Assembly (NCBI GenBank): GCA_023388935.1
Contig: JAEWFG010000210.1
Span: 1-12,665, forward strand
Source: Pseudomonadota bacterium
GTDB lineage: Bacteria; Pseudomonadota; Alphaproteobacteria; Rhizobiales; Xanthobacteraceae
DNA: 12,665 nt
Direction: 5' to 3'
Shown: piece by piece, positions 6,901 to 12,502 of the stretch
Numbering within the stretch: position 1 is the first letter of the stretch
Layout of the letters: every line of letters starts with the position of its first letter
Position numbers and translations under genes: made by a program
The notes under the pieces: model-generated
The model's input: the letters and a program-made list of their open reading frames with translations, nothing else
Told to the model about the DNA's origin: nothing
Database searches by the model: none

Positions 6901-7377
6901 TCAGCCGCCGATGGCAGCGTACACCTTCGTGATATCGAACATGTTGTGGACCGCGACGAACTTTCCCGAGGCCACGTCGATCGTGAAGATAGATGTCGCC
7001 GGCAGCGCGATTCGCTTGGCCGCGGCTCCTTTCCCGACCGTGAAGGTCGGAAGAGCTGTCAATACGACCGTCAGCGTCGCATCGGTTCGCGCGGCAGGTA
7101 GGTCTGCCGGAACGACATCTCCCATGAGGGGCCGGGCCCAAATGTCGATCCGGGTGTGGCGGATGCCCCTTACCGCCCCGACAAAGCCGGCTGAGAACGC
7201 TCTTATGGCATCGACCGTGACGATCGGTTCGTCAGCGTTGAATTTGAGGGACGTCGTCGGTGCGGGCAAATAGGCGCCGGCAATCCGATCCGCATCGAGC
7301 GAATCGACGGAGTCATAATAATTCTGAACGATGCGGACGACTTCCGCATCCGTAAGTTTAGGATGGCTATCGAGCAT
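6901..7377 (-). CDS. NTF2/SnoaL-like small protein
   Basis: This 158-residue protein belongs to the NTF2-like superfamily (SnoaL or SgcJ/EcaC type cone folds). The N-terminal helix LTDAEVVRIVQNYYDSVDSL is typical, followed by an acidic pocket segment and ITFAFSAGF-like helix at about residues 55-65. Beta strands follow, with HTRIDIWAR, TLTVVLTAL, SIFTIDVASGKFVAVHNMFD and a short C-terminal tail. Members act as ligand-binding domains, isomerases or hydrolases; no catalytic residue can be assigned here. I chose ATG 7377 (LDSHPKLTD) because AGGTG lies about six bases upstream. A GTG at 7386 in the same frame would add three residues but lacks a ribosome site. It precedes the MBL gene by 20 bases, probably as one transcript. 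Upstream is the 99-base palindrome at 7413-7511. Confidence 0.82.
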   Translation of the reverse strand: MLDSHPKLTDAEVVRIVQNYYDSVDSLDADRIAGAYLPAPTTSLKFNADEPIVTVDAIRAFSAGFVGAVRGIRHTRIDIWARPLMGDVVPADLPAARTDATLTVVLTALPTFTVGKGAAAKRIALPATSIFTIDVASGKFVAVHNMFDITKVYAAIGG

Positions 7378-7412
7378 GATGAGCACCTGATTGAAAGACG
7401 AACAGACAGGGT

Positions 7413-7511
7413 GAGCGATGCGTAGGCAGGCCTCCGCTTATGCTGGTAAAAAGACGCGACCGCCCCAGGGAGGCCGCCGCATCATTGCGCGCAGCCTGCG
7501 CTGTATCGCTC
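7413..7511. repeat. 99-base imperfect palindrome upstream of NTF2-like gene
   Basis: The outer arms are GAGCGAT at 7413-7419 and ATCGCTC at 7505-7511. Inside them GCAGGC (7426-7431) pairs with GCCTGC (7494-7499), and GGCCTCC (7429-7435, overlapping) can pair with GGAGGCC (7469-7475). The inner loop contains AAAAAG. The whole could fold into a long interrupted hairpin in RNA read from either strand. It may be a small palindromic element, a transcript leader of the NTF2-like gene, or debris from the adjacent decayed genes. Confidence 0.5.
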
Positions 7512-7830
7512 ATGCTCGATGACTGAAGCGGGCTGAACCGCCGAGCGGGAAGAACGGGACATAGGCGATCCCGTCGACCGCAAGGCTGTCGATCAGCGCG
7601 TCGTCGTTCCCGTGCGCCACCACCGGCGGCTGCCCGGCCGCTGCTTTCACGGCATCGGGCCAGTTCGCGCGGTCGATGCCAATCACGGGGACCTTGGCGA
7701 ACTGTTCGGCGAGACCAGCGGCATCGGCGTCCCGGCGCACCAGGCCGATCACCTCATGGCCCTTCAAGCGCCCCAGCGCAATCACGCTACGTGCGACTCC
7801 CGACCCAGCGGCCGTGACGGTTCGATGGTG
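7490..7830 (-). pseudogene. Chimeric remnant: zinc-type alcohol dehydrogenase fragment joined to aldo/keto reductase fragment
   Basis: Reading leftwards from a TAG at 7831-7833, the first part reads as the Rossmann segment of a zinc-type alcohol dehydrogenase/quinone reductase: VTAAGSGVARSVIALGRLKG followed by HEVIGLVRRDADAAGLAEQF. It stops abruptly after GQPPVVA. The frame then continues with NDDALIDSLAVDGIAYVPFF and PLGG, the conserved late segment of an aldo/keto reductase. At 7536-7537 one base appears missing; restoring it continues the reductase as FSPLQSS. Neither gene has its N-terminal or C-terminal part, so no function is expected. As written, the sequence allows only a 91-residue frame (7510-7785) from GTG. 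The junction of the two parents is near 7615. Family assignments rest on recalled consensus sequences. Confidence 0.7.
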
Positions 7831-7872
7831 CTATCCGAGCCCGCCTCGGCACGGCGACGTACTTGTCCAGCG

Positions 7873-8105
7873 TCAGCCAGAGACCAGCATCGAGCGGCGG
7901 CTGATGTCGAACATCTGCGCAGACAACAACTGTCCCGATACCGCCAGCAGCACTGAGCGACCAGACAGATCGCGAGAGCGACCTAACAAGCAGGTTTTCT
8001 GAAGAATATCGGTGAGCGACACGATGTGCCGAGTGTCGGAGATTGCGCGGCTGTTCAGTCCGGACCGAGATATTCGCGAATCGCGAATACCCTACCCGGA
8101 GACAT
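7873..8105 (-). pseudogene. Broken N-terminus of a class I adenylate-forming enzyme (AMP-dependent ligase)
   Basis: ATG at 8105 lies inside the last codons of the carrier-protein gene (14-base overlap) and opens a frame SPGRVFAIREYLGPD that stops at 8055-8057. One base out of phase, the sequence continues NSRAISDTRHIVSLTDILQ, then LSGRSVLLAVSGQLLSAQMF, and stops at 7873-7875. This order (variable leader, ISD with VSLTDIL, GRSVLL and a helix with QLLSAQ) resembles the extreme N-terminus of adenylate-forming enzymes that activate acyl or aryl acids. The AMP-binding core is absent. A carrier-protein gene directly upstream and overlapping fits this reading. It would be the loading ligase of that carrier, now lost through a frameshift and a deletion. 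The assignment is from recalled family patterns and is tentative. Confidence 0.45.
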
Positions 8106-8337
8106 TCTCGTAACTCCTCACAAATTCGCCAACTGTGAGAGGGAAGGCCGCATCCTCCGATGCCGTAAATGGATCAACGCCGAGTTTGTCTTCCAGGCGC
8201 ACGACCAGGATGGCGAACGCAAGGGAATTGAACCCTGTGTCGTGGAGGGACAGATCGTCCTCAAGCGACGGGAGCACGATCTGTTGCTCGTCGGCGATCT
8301 CCTTCATCATCAGAAAAATCAACGAGCGAACAGACAT
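8092..8337 (-). CDS. Acyl carrier protein-like protein
   Basis: This 81-residue acidic helical protein has the size and pattern of a free-standing acyl or peptidyl carrier protein. Helix 1 is SLIFLMMKEIADEQQ, and LPSLEDDLSLHDTGFNSLAF contains the phosphopantetheine attachment serine (Ser38). Helix 2 is AILVVRLEDKLGVDPF, and the C-terminal FPLTVGEFVRSYE supplies helix 4. The canonical Asp before the serine is Asn here (FNSL), a mild deviation that can still be modified in some carriers. ATG at 8337 starts at the natural family boundary; its ribosome site is poor (GGGA). The frame stays open upstream but that part reads through the AT-rich promoter region. It precedes the ligase remnant and is divergent from the thioesterase at 8628, consistent with a small acyl-activation system. 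Confidence 0.85.
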   Translation of the reverse strand: MSVRSLIFLMMKEIADEQQIVLPSLEDDLSLHDTGFNSLAFAILVVRLEDKLGVDPFTASEDAAFPLTVGEFVRSYENVSG

Positions 8338-8627
8338 GATTATCCCGCCAAACCCCCTCACTGACGCTACGATTGAATTCCAGATCGTCAGCCTCAAGAA
8401 TTCGTTACAATTAAATAACGCGCGTAGATTTTGACATTGCACATGTGATTTGCTCGCAAATAAGAGGGGCGCCGGCGCGACGGCCGGGACGCTTTTCCTC
8501 AGCTCATGAGAGCGAGAGCAAGCCTCGACCAAGGCCACGGCGCGGCCAAGAATGCGGAGATCGCTCGACCTGCGTGGTGGGGACAAGCCATTTCGGTAAA
8601 AATGACACACGCTGAAAAGGTGCTGAC
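8338..8627. promoter_or_regulatory. AT-rich divergent promoter region with two abutting palindromes
   Basis: This 290-base gap without a gene lies between the carrier protein (-) and the thioesterase (+). TTGACA at 8431-8436 matches a sigma-70 -35 box on the plus strand. It is followed by the perfect palindrome CACATGTG (8440-8447) and immediately by ATTTGC-TC-GCAAAT (8448-8461). No good -10 box stands at 17 bases; the best AT-rich hexamer, within AAATAA near 8458-8463, is at about 21. CTGACG (8361-8366) with CGTCAG (8386-8391) forms another dyad, closer to the carrier gene. The right half (8462-8600) is GC-rich with no recognised content. Promoter strand and factor are inferred. Confidence 0.5.
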
Positions 8628-9605
8628 TTGAGCGGTCGATCTTTTCTGAAGCTGAGCGCTGCTTCGGGCTCGTCAAAAATGCTTTCCGCTCAAACCGATC
8701 CGGGAAAAGAAAATCGAGCGCGGATGGACGCGCTGATTAACTTCGCGTTCAAATGCGAGGTTATTCGCAAGGTGAGAGATGTTATTCTCCCGCTCAACGA
8801 CATCGGCCAAGGCCCGCCGTTCTTCTGCGTCCACTCCGTTGGAGGTAGCGCAACGGAGTTGCGGGATCTGGTGAGAATGCTCGGGCCGGGACAAAATTTC
8901 TACGGCATTCAAGTCCCAACCAGCAAGCGCAACGCTCAATTTGGCGCGTCGATTAGAGAGATGAGCAAGTACTACGTGGATGAGCTGGTGAAACTTCAGC
9001 CCGAAGGCGCTTTCTGGTTGGGAGGATATTCGATAGGTGCAACTATCGCGCTGGAAATGGCTCATCAACTTATCGCCAGAGGCCGCGAGGTCCGGCTTCT
9101 TGTCGTCTTCGATGGGGAGATTTTCAACACTGGCGCGGAGATTGGCCCGTACAATCCATTGTACTGGCTCAAAATTCTGCGCAACGTGCCGAGGTGGATC
9201 TCTGACGAGCTAGTGAGAAATCATCGGCATTTTGCAAACAAAATGATGGCCCGGCTAAAATCGACGGCATCCAAAAAAACAAAATTGCACTCACCCCACG
9301 CAGTGGAACGCTATGTAAACCTGAATGGTATTTTGCCCGACCACGCGGCATTCATCAAAGCACTTTACGACAGCCATCGTGATTACGTTCCGAGTCATTA
9401 TCCGGGCCATGTGCTGGTGTTCGCGGCACGAACGCACGAACTCTTGCGTCTTCGACAAGTGAGCGCGGCCTGGATCAAGATCGCGCCATTATCCGAGATT
9501 TTCGGGATACCTGGCACACATCTCGGCATCATGAAAATGCCTCGGGGACTTCCTGTCGCCGAGCTCCTCAGCCAAAAAATCCGGGAAGGAAACGAGCGGT
9601 TGTAG
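8628..9605 (+). CDS. Thioesterase-domain protein of NRPS/PKS type (alpha/beta hydrolase)
   Basis: This 325-residue alpha/beta hydrolase resembles the thioesterase domains that release products from carrier proteins. LPLNDIGQGPPFFCVHSVGG at about 54-73 supplies the oxyanion strand. GYSIG at 133-137 carries the nucleophile Ser135, the acid is Asp162 in VVFDGE (27 residues later, as in surfactin thioesterase), and His298 in GTHLG completes the triad. An insert at 170-225, rich in Lys and Arg, forms the lid region. The frame starts at TTG 8628 with AAGGTG seven bases upstream. The first 50 residues are not family-like, and ATG at 8724 (MDALINF) is an alternative without a good ribosome site. The gene is visibly AT-richer and uses more A/T-ending codons than its neighbours, suggesting transfer. 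Function: probably hydrolysis of a thioester on a carrier protein, perhaps that of 8092-8337. Confidence 0.87.
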   Translation: MSGRSFLKLSAASGSSKMLSAQTDPGKENRARMDALINFAFKCEVIRKVRDVILPLNDIGQGPPFFCVHSVGGSATELRDLVRMLGPGQNFYGIQVPTSKRNAQFGASIREMSKYYVDELVKLQPEGAFWLGGYSIGATIALEMAHQLIARGREVRLLVVFDGEIFNTGAEIGPYNPLYWLKILRNVPRWISDELVRNHRHFANKMMARLKSTASKKTKLHSPHAVERYVNLNGILPDHAAFIKALYDSHRDYVPSHYPGHVLVFAARTHELLRLRQVSAAWIKIAPLSEIFGIPGTHLGIMKMPRGLPVAELLSQKIREGNERL

Positions 9606-9640
9606 CTCCAAGAACGATTGCATAGGCCTTCAGTGAACTA

Positions 9641-9800
9641 TTGTGCGGACACTTTGAAAACGACCCGATTTCCGCTTAAGAACGACTCGATTTCGTTTTG
9701 AGAACGACTCGATCTCAGATCCCACTGACACGACTGACGAATTTCGCCCCGATTTTTTCGCCGATTCTGGCGCCTGAAAAAAGCGAGGGGGTCAATTCAG
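9641..9800. mobile_element. Probable insertion-sequence end or remnant
   Basis: No gene is visible in this stretch. It opens near TTGTGCGGACACTTTG and carries three 22-base direct repeats (9657-9722), an arrangement I associate with the ends of IS21-type elements. At the other side GGGGGTCAATTCAG meets the last codons of the TolA-like gene, whose C-terminus stops exactly there. The two ends are not obvious inverted repeats of each other, and no transposase is present. This would be one end of an element, or an internally deleted copy. The family is a guess from recalled IS ends. Confidence 0.35.
9657..9722. repeat. Three tandem 22-base direct repeats
   Basis: Units begin at 9657, 9679 and 9701. 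Each opens with A-A/G-AACGAC-C/T-CGAT and continues with TTTC or CTCA, then diverges (CGCTTA, GTTTTG, GATCC). The spacing is exactly 22 bases, about two helical turns, so the repeats present the same face of the DNA to a protein. They could be transposase-binding sites of an IS end or operators. Confidence 0.75.
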
Positions 9801-10256
9801 TGATCTCCTCTCTCCACCAGCTTCTCGCGCTTGGCGAGCTCCTTCACTCTCGCAGCCTCTTCCTTGTGGCGCTCCGCCTCTTGCCGCTTCTGCTCGCGCT
9901 CGAAATCGGCGGCGGTCTTGCGGGCGGCCTTGTTACTGATATTGGGAGCGGGACGCCGTTTCGGCTCCGGACCGCGGCTCTTCTCGCGCCCGCCTGCATC
10001 TTCGTCGCCCAGGCCGGTCGGCAGGCCGGCGTGCTCGGCGAACCGTCCGTTCGATCCAGCCGCCCGCTTGAGGACAGCGCCCGGTTTCGACATGGTCGCG
10101 GCGACCACGTCCGGATCGTCGGTCTCCTTCAACACCCTGATGGAAGAGATTGCTGCCGGCGCACCAGGCATCCAGCGCCGCCTTCATCGACTGCGCCGCG
10201 ATCGCGAGATCGTAGAAGCCAAGCGACGTCTGAAACGTCTTGAGCTTTCTCTGCAT
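9797..10256 (-). pseudogene. TolA-like coiled-coil protein gene, frameshifted and 3'-truncated
   Basis: The gene begins at ATG 10256 with QRKLKTFQTSLGFYDLAIAA and SMKAALDAWCAGSNLFHQGV, a well-kept N-terminal domain of proteins labelled TolA-like in rhizobial genomes. At about 10124-10140 the frame changes: the matching continuation KETDDPDVVAATMSKPGAVL is in another frame. Two bases lost after HQGV (or one gained) explain the break. The rest is a Lys/Glu/Arg-rich coiled coil, with NKAARKTAADFEREQKRQEA. It ends with KREKLVERGDH at the putative IS end, where full-length relatives have a longer coiled coil. The original role is unknown; the name reflects low-complexity similarity. ATG 10256 lies 28 bases after the small gene upstream, so it was probably co-transcribed. 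Confidence 0.65.
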
Positions 10257-10284
10257 CAGGCGCGAGCCGCGGGCCGCAGCTCTC

Positions 10285-10458
10285 CTAGCGGACGGTCACC
10301 TCGCGCAATTGCTCCGACAGTCGCATCGCGACGTCTCGCGAAGGCGAGCGGAGCGGCCGCGCCTCGCCGCTCGGACGCGTGGGATTGGGAGTTATGCCTT
10401 CGGGATTGTCGACGAGACCGGAGGCTTCCGTCATCGCAGAGGCTTCCTTCATGTCCAT
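10285..10458 (-). CDS. Small hypothetical protein, 57 residues
   Basis: ATG at 10458 is preceded by GGGAG eight bases upstream and gives a 57-residue protein. It opens with DMKEASAMTEASGLVDNPEG, has a proline-rich centre (ITPNPTRPSGEARPLRSPS) and ends with an amphipathic helix RDVAMRLSEQLREVTVR. I do not recognise a domain. The composition (no Cys, no membrane helix) suggests a partly disordered cytosolic protein with a helical C-terminus. It lies between Ku (81-base gap with a hairpin) and the TolA-like gene. The strong ribosome site and tidy stop favour a real gene over an accidental frame. The 94-residue frame over 10256-10540 in another phase is its shadow. Confidence 0.6.
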   Translation of the reverse strand: MDMKEASAMTEASGLVDNPEGITPNPTRPSGEARPLRSPSRDVAMRLSEQLREVTVR

Positions 10459-10479
10459 GCAAAATCTCCCGTGGTCGCA

Positions 10480-10504
10480 GCAGCGGAGCAACCGGCTCCG
10501 CTGC
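10480..10504 (-). terminator. Perfect 10-bp hairpin between Ku and the small gene
   Basis: GCAGCGGAGC (10480-10489) and GCTCCGCTGC (10495-10504) pair perfectly around a five-base loop. The hairpin stands 36 bases after the Ku stop on the minus strand. No U-run follows, so it would be a weak intrinsic terminator, a transcript-end stabiliser or an attenuator for the downstream small gene. Confidence 0.5.
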
Positions 10505-10539
10505 CTCCTGCTTCCTGCGCGAGCACATCGGTGACTGCA

Positions 10540-11463
10540 CTACGCCGACTTGCGCTGCGACCTGGCTGGCTTCTTGGCCGCCTCTGCCTTAGCCGGCTTT
10601 TTTCCGGAGATCGGCATCAACATCTCCTTTTGTCCCGCGGCCGCCTTGCGCGGCTTCTTGGCGGGCTTTGCCGCCTTCGCCGGCGCAGCCTCCCGACCGA
10701 CGCTCTGTCGCAGCGCCTCCATCAGATCGACCACGTTCTCGCCTTTGGGCCGTTCCTTGGGGCGGATGGTCTTGCCCGCGCGCTTCTGGTTGATCAAGTC
10801 GACGAGCGCGGCTTCATAATGGTCCTCGAATTTGCCAGGATCGAACGTGCCGGCCTTCTGGTTCACGATGTGCCTGGCGAGATCGAGAATGTCTTTGGTG
10901 ACTTTGACGTCCTGGATCTCGTCGAAATATTCCTGCTCGGCGCGCACTTCGTAGGGATAGCGCAGCAGCGTGCCGACAAGACCCTTCTCCAACGGCTCGA
11001 GCGCGATGATGTGCTCGCGGTTTGTCAAAACCACCCGGCCGATCGCGACCTTGTCCATCTCACGAATGGTCTCCCTGATCACCGCGAAGGCATCGTGACC
11101 GACCTTGCCGTCGGGACGCAGGTAGTAGGGACGGATCAGATAGCGCGGGTCGATGTCGGCCTTGCTGACGAACTCGTCGATCTCGATGGTCCGCGTGGAT
11201 TCCAGGGCTATCTCCTCGAGCTCTTCCTTGGTGACCTCGATGTACTGCCCTTTGTCGAGTTCGTAGCCCTTGACGATGTCCTCGTTGGCCACCTCGTCCC
11301 CGGTGTCCGCATCGACCTTCACGTACTTGATCCGGTGACCGGTCGCTCGATTGAGCTGGTTGAACGAGATTTTCTCGGATTCCGAGGTCGCTGGATAGAG
11401 CGCCACCGGACAGGTGACGAGCGACAGACGCAGGAAGCCTTTCCAGTTGGCGCGCGGGGCCAT
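10540..11463 (-). CDS. ku: Ku protein, non-homologous end joining
   Basis: This 307-residue bacterial Ku forms a homodimeric ring that threads DNA ends and recruits ligase D for end joining. The Ku core fills residues 1-255: APRANWKGFLRLSLVTCPVA, then SFNQLNRATGHRIKYVKVD, DEVANEDIVKGYELDKGQYI, EIDEFVSKADIDPRYLIRPY, ALVDLINQKRAGKTI and NVVDLMEALRQSVG. The last 50 residues form a Lys/Ala/Pro-rich tail (AKAAKPAKKPRKAAAGQKE and again KKPAKAEAAKKPARSQRKSA), as expected of Ku tails that bind DNA and modulate loading and ligase contact. ATG 11463 was chosen because the family begins with this MAPRANWKG; the 30 residues read upstream lack character. GGAG stands rather far upstream (11 bases). The adjoining ligD is not in the window. 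Divergent from the plus-strand zinc-ribbon/SRAP genes. Confidence 0.96.
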   Translation of the reverse strand: MAPRANWKGFLRLSLVTCPVALYPATSESEKISFNQLNRATGHRIKYVKVDADTGDEVANEDIVKGYELDKGQYIEVTKEELEEIALESTRTIEIDEFVSKADIDPRYLIRPYYLRPDGKVGHDAFAVIRETIREMDKVAIGRVVLTNREHIIALEPLEKGLVGTLLRYPYEVRAEQEYFDEIQDVKVTKDILDLARHIVNQKAGTFDPGKFEDHYEAALVDLINQKRAGKTIRPKERPKGENVVDLMEALRQSVGREAAPAKAAKPAKKPRKAAAGQKEMLMPISGKKPAKAEAAKKPARSQRKSA

Positions 11464-11606
11464 CGTACGCAGAACTCCGGTTGGCGGGCGGCTCGGATTC
11501 AAGACGGACGGCAGACCATGGTTCCGACAGGCGCGACCTCCCCACAAGAGCATTTTTTCGGCGCGCCGGACTCGACCCGTTGTTCCTGTTATGTTCTACT
11601 CTGGTC
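11464..11606. promoter_or_regulatory. Divergent intergenic region between Ku and zinc-ribbon genes
   Basis: This 143-base gap separates the Ku start (-) and the first zinc-ribbon-like gene (+). It contains a short T-run (CATTTTTTCGG near 11551-11561). I see no convincing -35/-10 pair or dyad. By position it must hold promoters for both directions. Confidence 0.3.
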
Positions 11607-12011
11607 ATGACCGATCGACCTGCCAGTTGGCGCTTTCCGACCATGAAACAGATCCAGAAGCTCGCTACCGCCCCTGTCGCCGGCAAAAGCGCCCCTCCGG
11701 CGCCGGCCGTCGGCCCGGCCGACGACCTGCCCCCCGCATACTGGGCAGCGCTTCTCGGGGACGCGCGCGCCGACGTCGGTCGCGCCGGAAATCCAATCCA
11801 GACGCGCAAGTTGTCCAAGATTGGCCGACACGTGCTGCGGGTCTCCTGCAGCCGCTGCGAGCGCATCGTCGAGATCCAGAAGGCCGATGTGCTCCGCCTC
11901 TACGGTCCGGATGCAGTGTGGAGGGATGTCGGTCAGCGTCTGCTCGACAACACCTGCCAACAACGGACCGGTCGCTACGAAGAGGACGGCTGCTGGCCTT
12001 CGTTCGAGTAG
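11607..12011 (+). CDS. Zinc-ribbon-like hypothetical protein (Cys-pair, 134 residues)
   Basis: I do not recognise a named family. The protein has a Pro/Ala-rich linker over residues 20-40, then LPPAYWAALLGDARADVG, and a C-terminal module starting at RHVLRVSCSRCERIVEI. CxxC (Cys81, Cys84) plus Cys117 and Cys129 (NTCQQRTGRYEEDGCWPSFE) could bind one zinc. The ATG at 11607 (TDRPASWRF) lacks a clear ribosome site, and an in-frame Met follows at 11643. The frame stays open upstream to about 11481, so the start is uncertain. It is followed 39 bases later by a related protein and then by the SRAP gene. It may belong to a small DNA-repair or stress operon divergent from Ku. Its function is not known. 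Confidence 0.6.
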   Translation: MTDRPASWRFPTMKQIQKLATAPVAGKSAPPAPAVGPADDLPPAYWAALLGDARADVGRAGNPIQTRKLSKIGRHVLRVSCSRCERIVEIQKADVLRLYGPDAVWRDVGQRLLDNTCQQRTGRYEEDGCWPSFE

Positions 12012-12050
12012 TCGCCGGCGCGGCCGCACGCATCAAAACGGGATGCCGGC

Positions 12051-12500
12051 ATGGCACCGAAGTATCACCAAACGCCGCTGAGCGGCGGCGACCGCAAGGC
12101 GCTCGCCAAGGAGCTCGGCCGGGCCCGCACGATGACGACGATTCTCGCAGCACAGTCCGCCGAGGTCCGCGCCAAGGGAGAAGCCCTGATCCGGACGGCG
12201 GACAAGCTGCTCTGCGAAAGCTGGAACGAGCGGATGTGGGCTGACGGCGGGCCGATCGACCCGTCGCCGACCATCGATCAGGGCATCAACGGCGGCTACG
12301 CCTGGCTCGAAATCGAGTGCTCGCGGTGCAAGACCCGCCGGGAGGTTGATCTCGCCGCCCTGCGCCATCCGCCGACCACGTTCGTCTACGACCTGGCGAG
12401 CCGGCTCCGCTGCAGCAAATGTGCTAAGGCCGGCCGCCGCCCGGCCGCGACGCTTCTGCAACTGACACCGCGCCCGCGCCAGGCCGCTCCGGAGATTTGA
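12051..12500 (+). CDS. Zinc-ribbon-like hypothetical protein (two CxxC pairs, 149 residues)
   Basis: This 149-residue protein has a helical N-terminal half (GGDRKALAKELGRARTMTT, then ALIRTADKLLCESWNERMW) and a C-terminal zinc ribbon. The ribbon spans AWLEIECSRCKTRREVDLAA to LASRLRCSKCAKAG, with CxxC at 90-93 and 121-124, about 27 residues apart. The ribbon resembles the module of the preceding gene (CSRC in both), so the two may be distant paralogues. I do not recognise a characterised family. ATG 12051 (APKYHQTPL) has only a weak GGGA upstream. The stop is two bases before the SRAP start, so translation is probably coupled. Together with Ku, the neighbourhood suggests nucleic-acid or genome-maintenance work, but that is inference from position. 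Confidence 0.75.
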   Translation: MAPKYHQTPLSGGDRKALAKELGRARTMTTILAAQSAEVRAKGEALIRTADKLLCESWNERMWADGGPIDPSPTIDQGINGGYAWLEIECSRCKTRREVDLAALRHPPTTFVYDLASRLRCSKCAKAGRRPAATLLQLTPRPRQAAPEI

Positions 12501-12502
12501 TC

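Noticed and set aside
7612..8002. Plus-strand frames over the remnant region (7612-7956 and 7676-8002)
   Set aside because: They have no family resemblance, whereas the minus strand carries recognisable dehydrogenase and reductase fragments.
8338..8676. N-terminal extension of the carrier protein to 194 residues
   Set aside because: The extension crosses the AT-rich divergent promoter region and has no carrier-protein character; ATG 8337 matches the family boundary.
10240..11610. 456-codon plus-strand open frame opposite Ku
   Set aside because: The minus-strand Ku reading is conserved and complete; the long opposite frame follows from GC-rich third positions.
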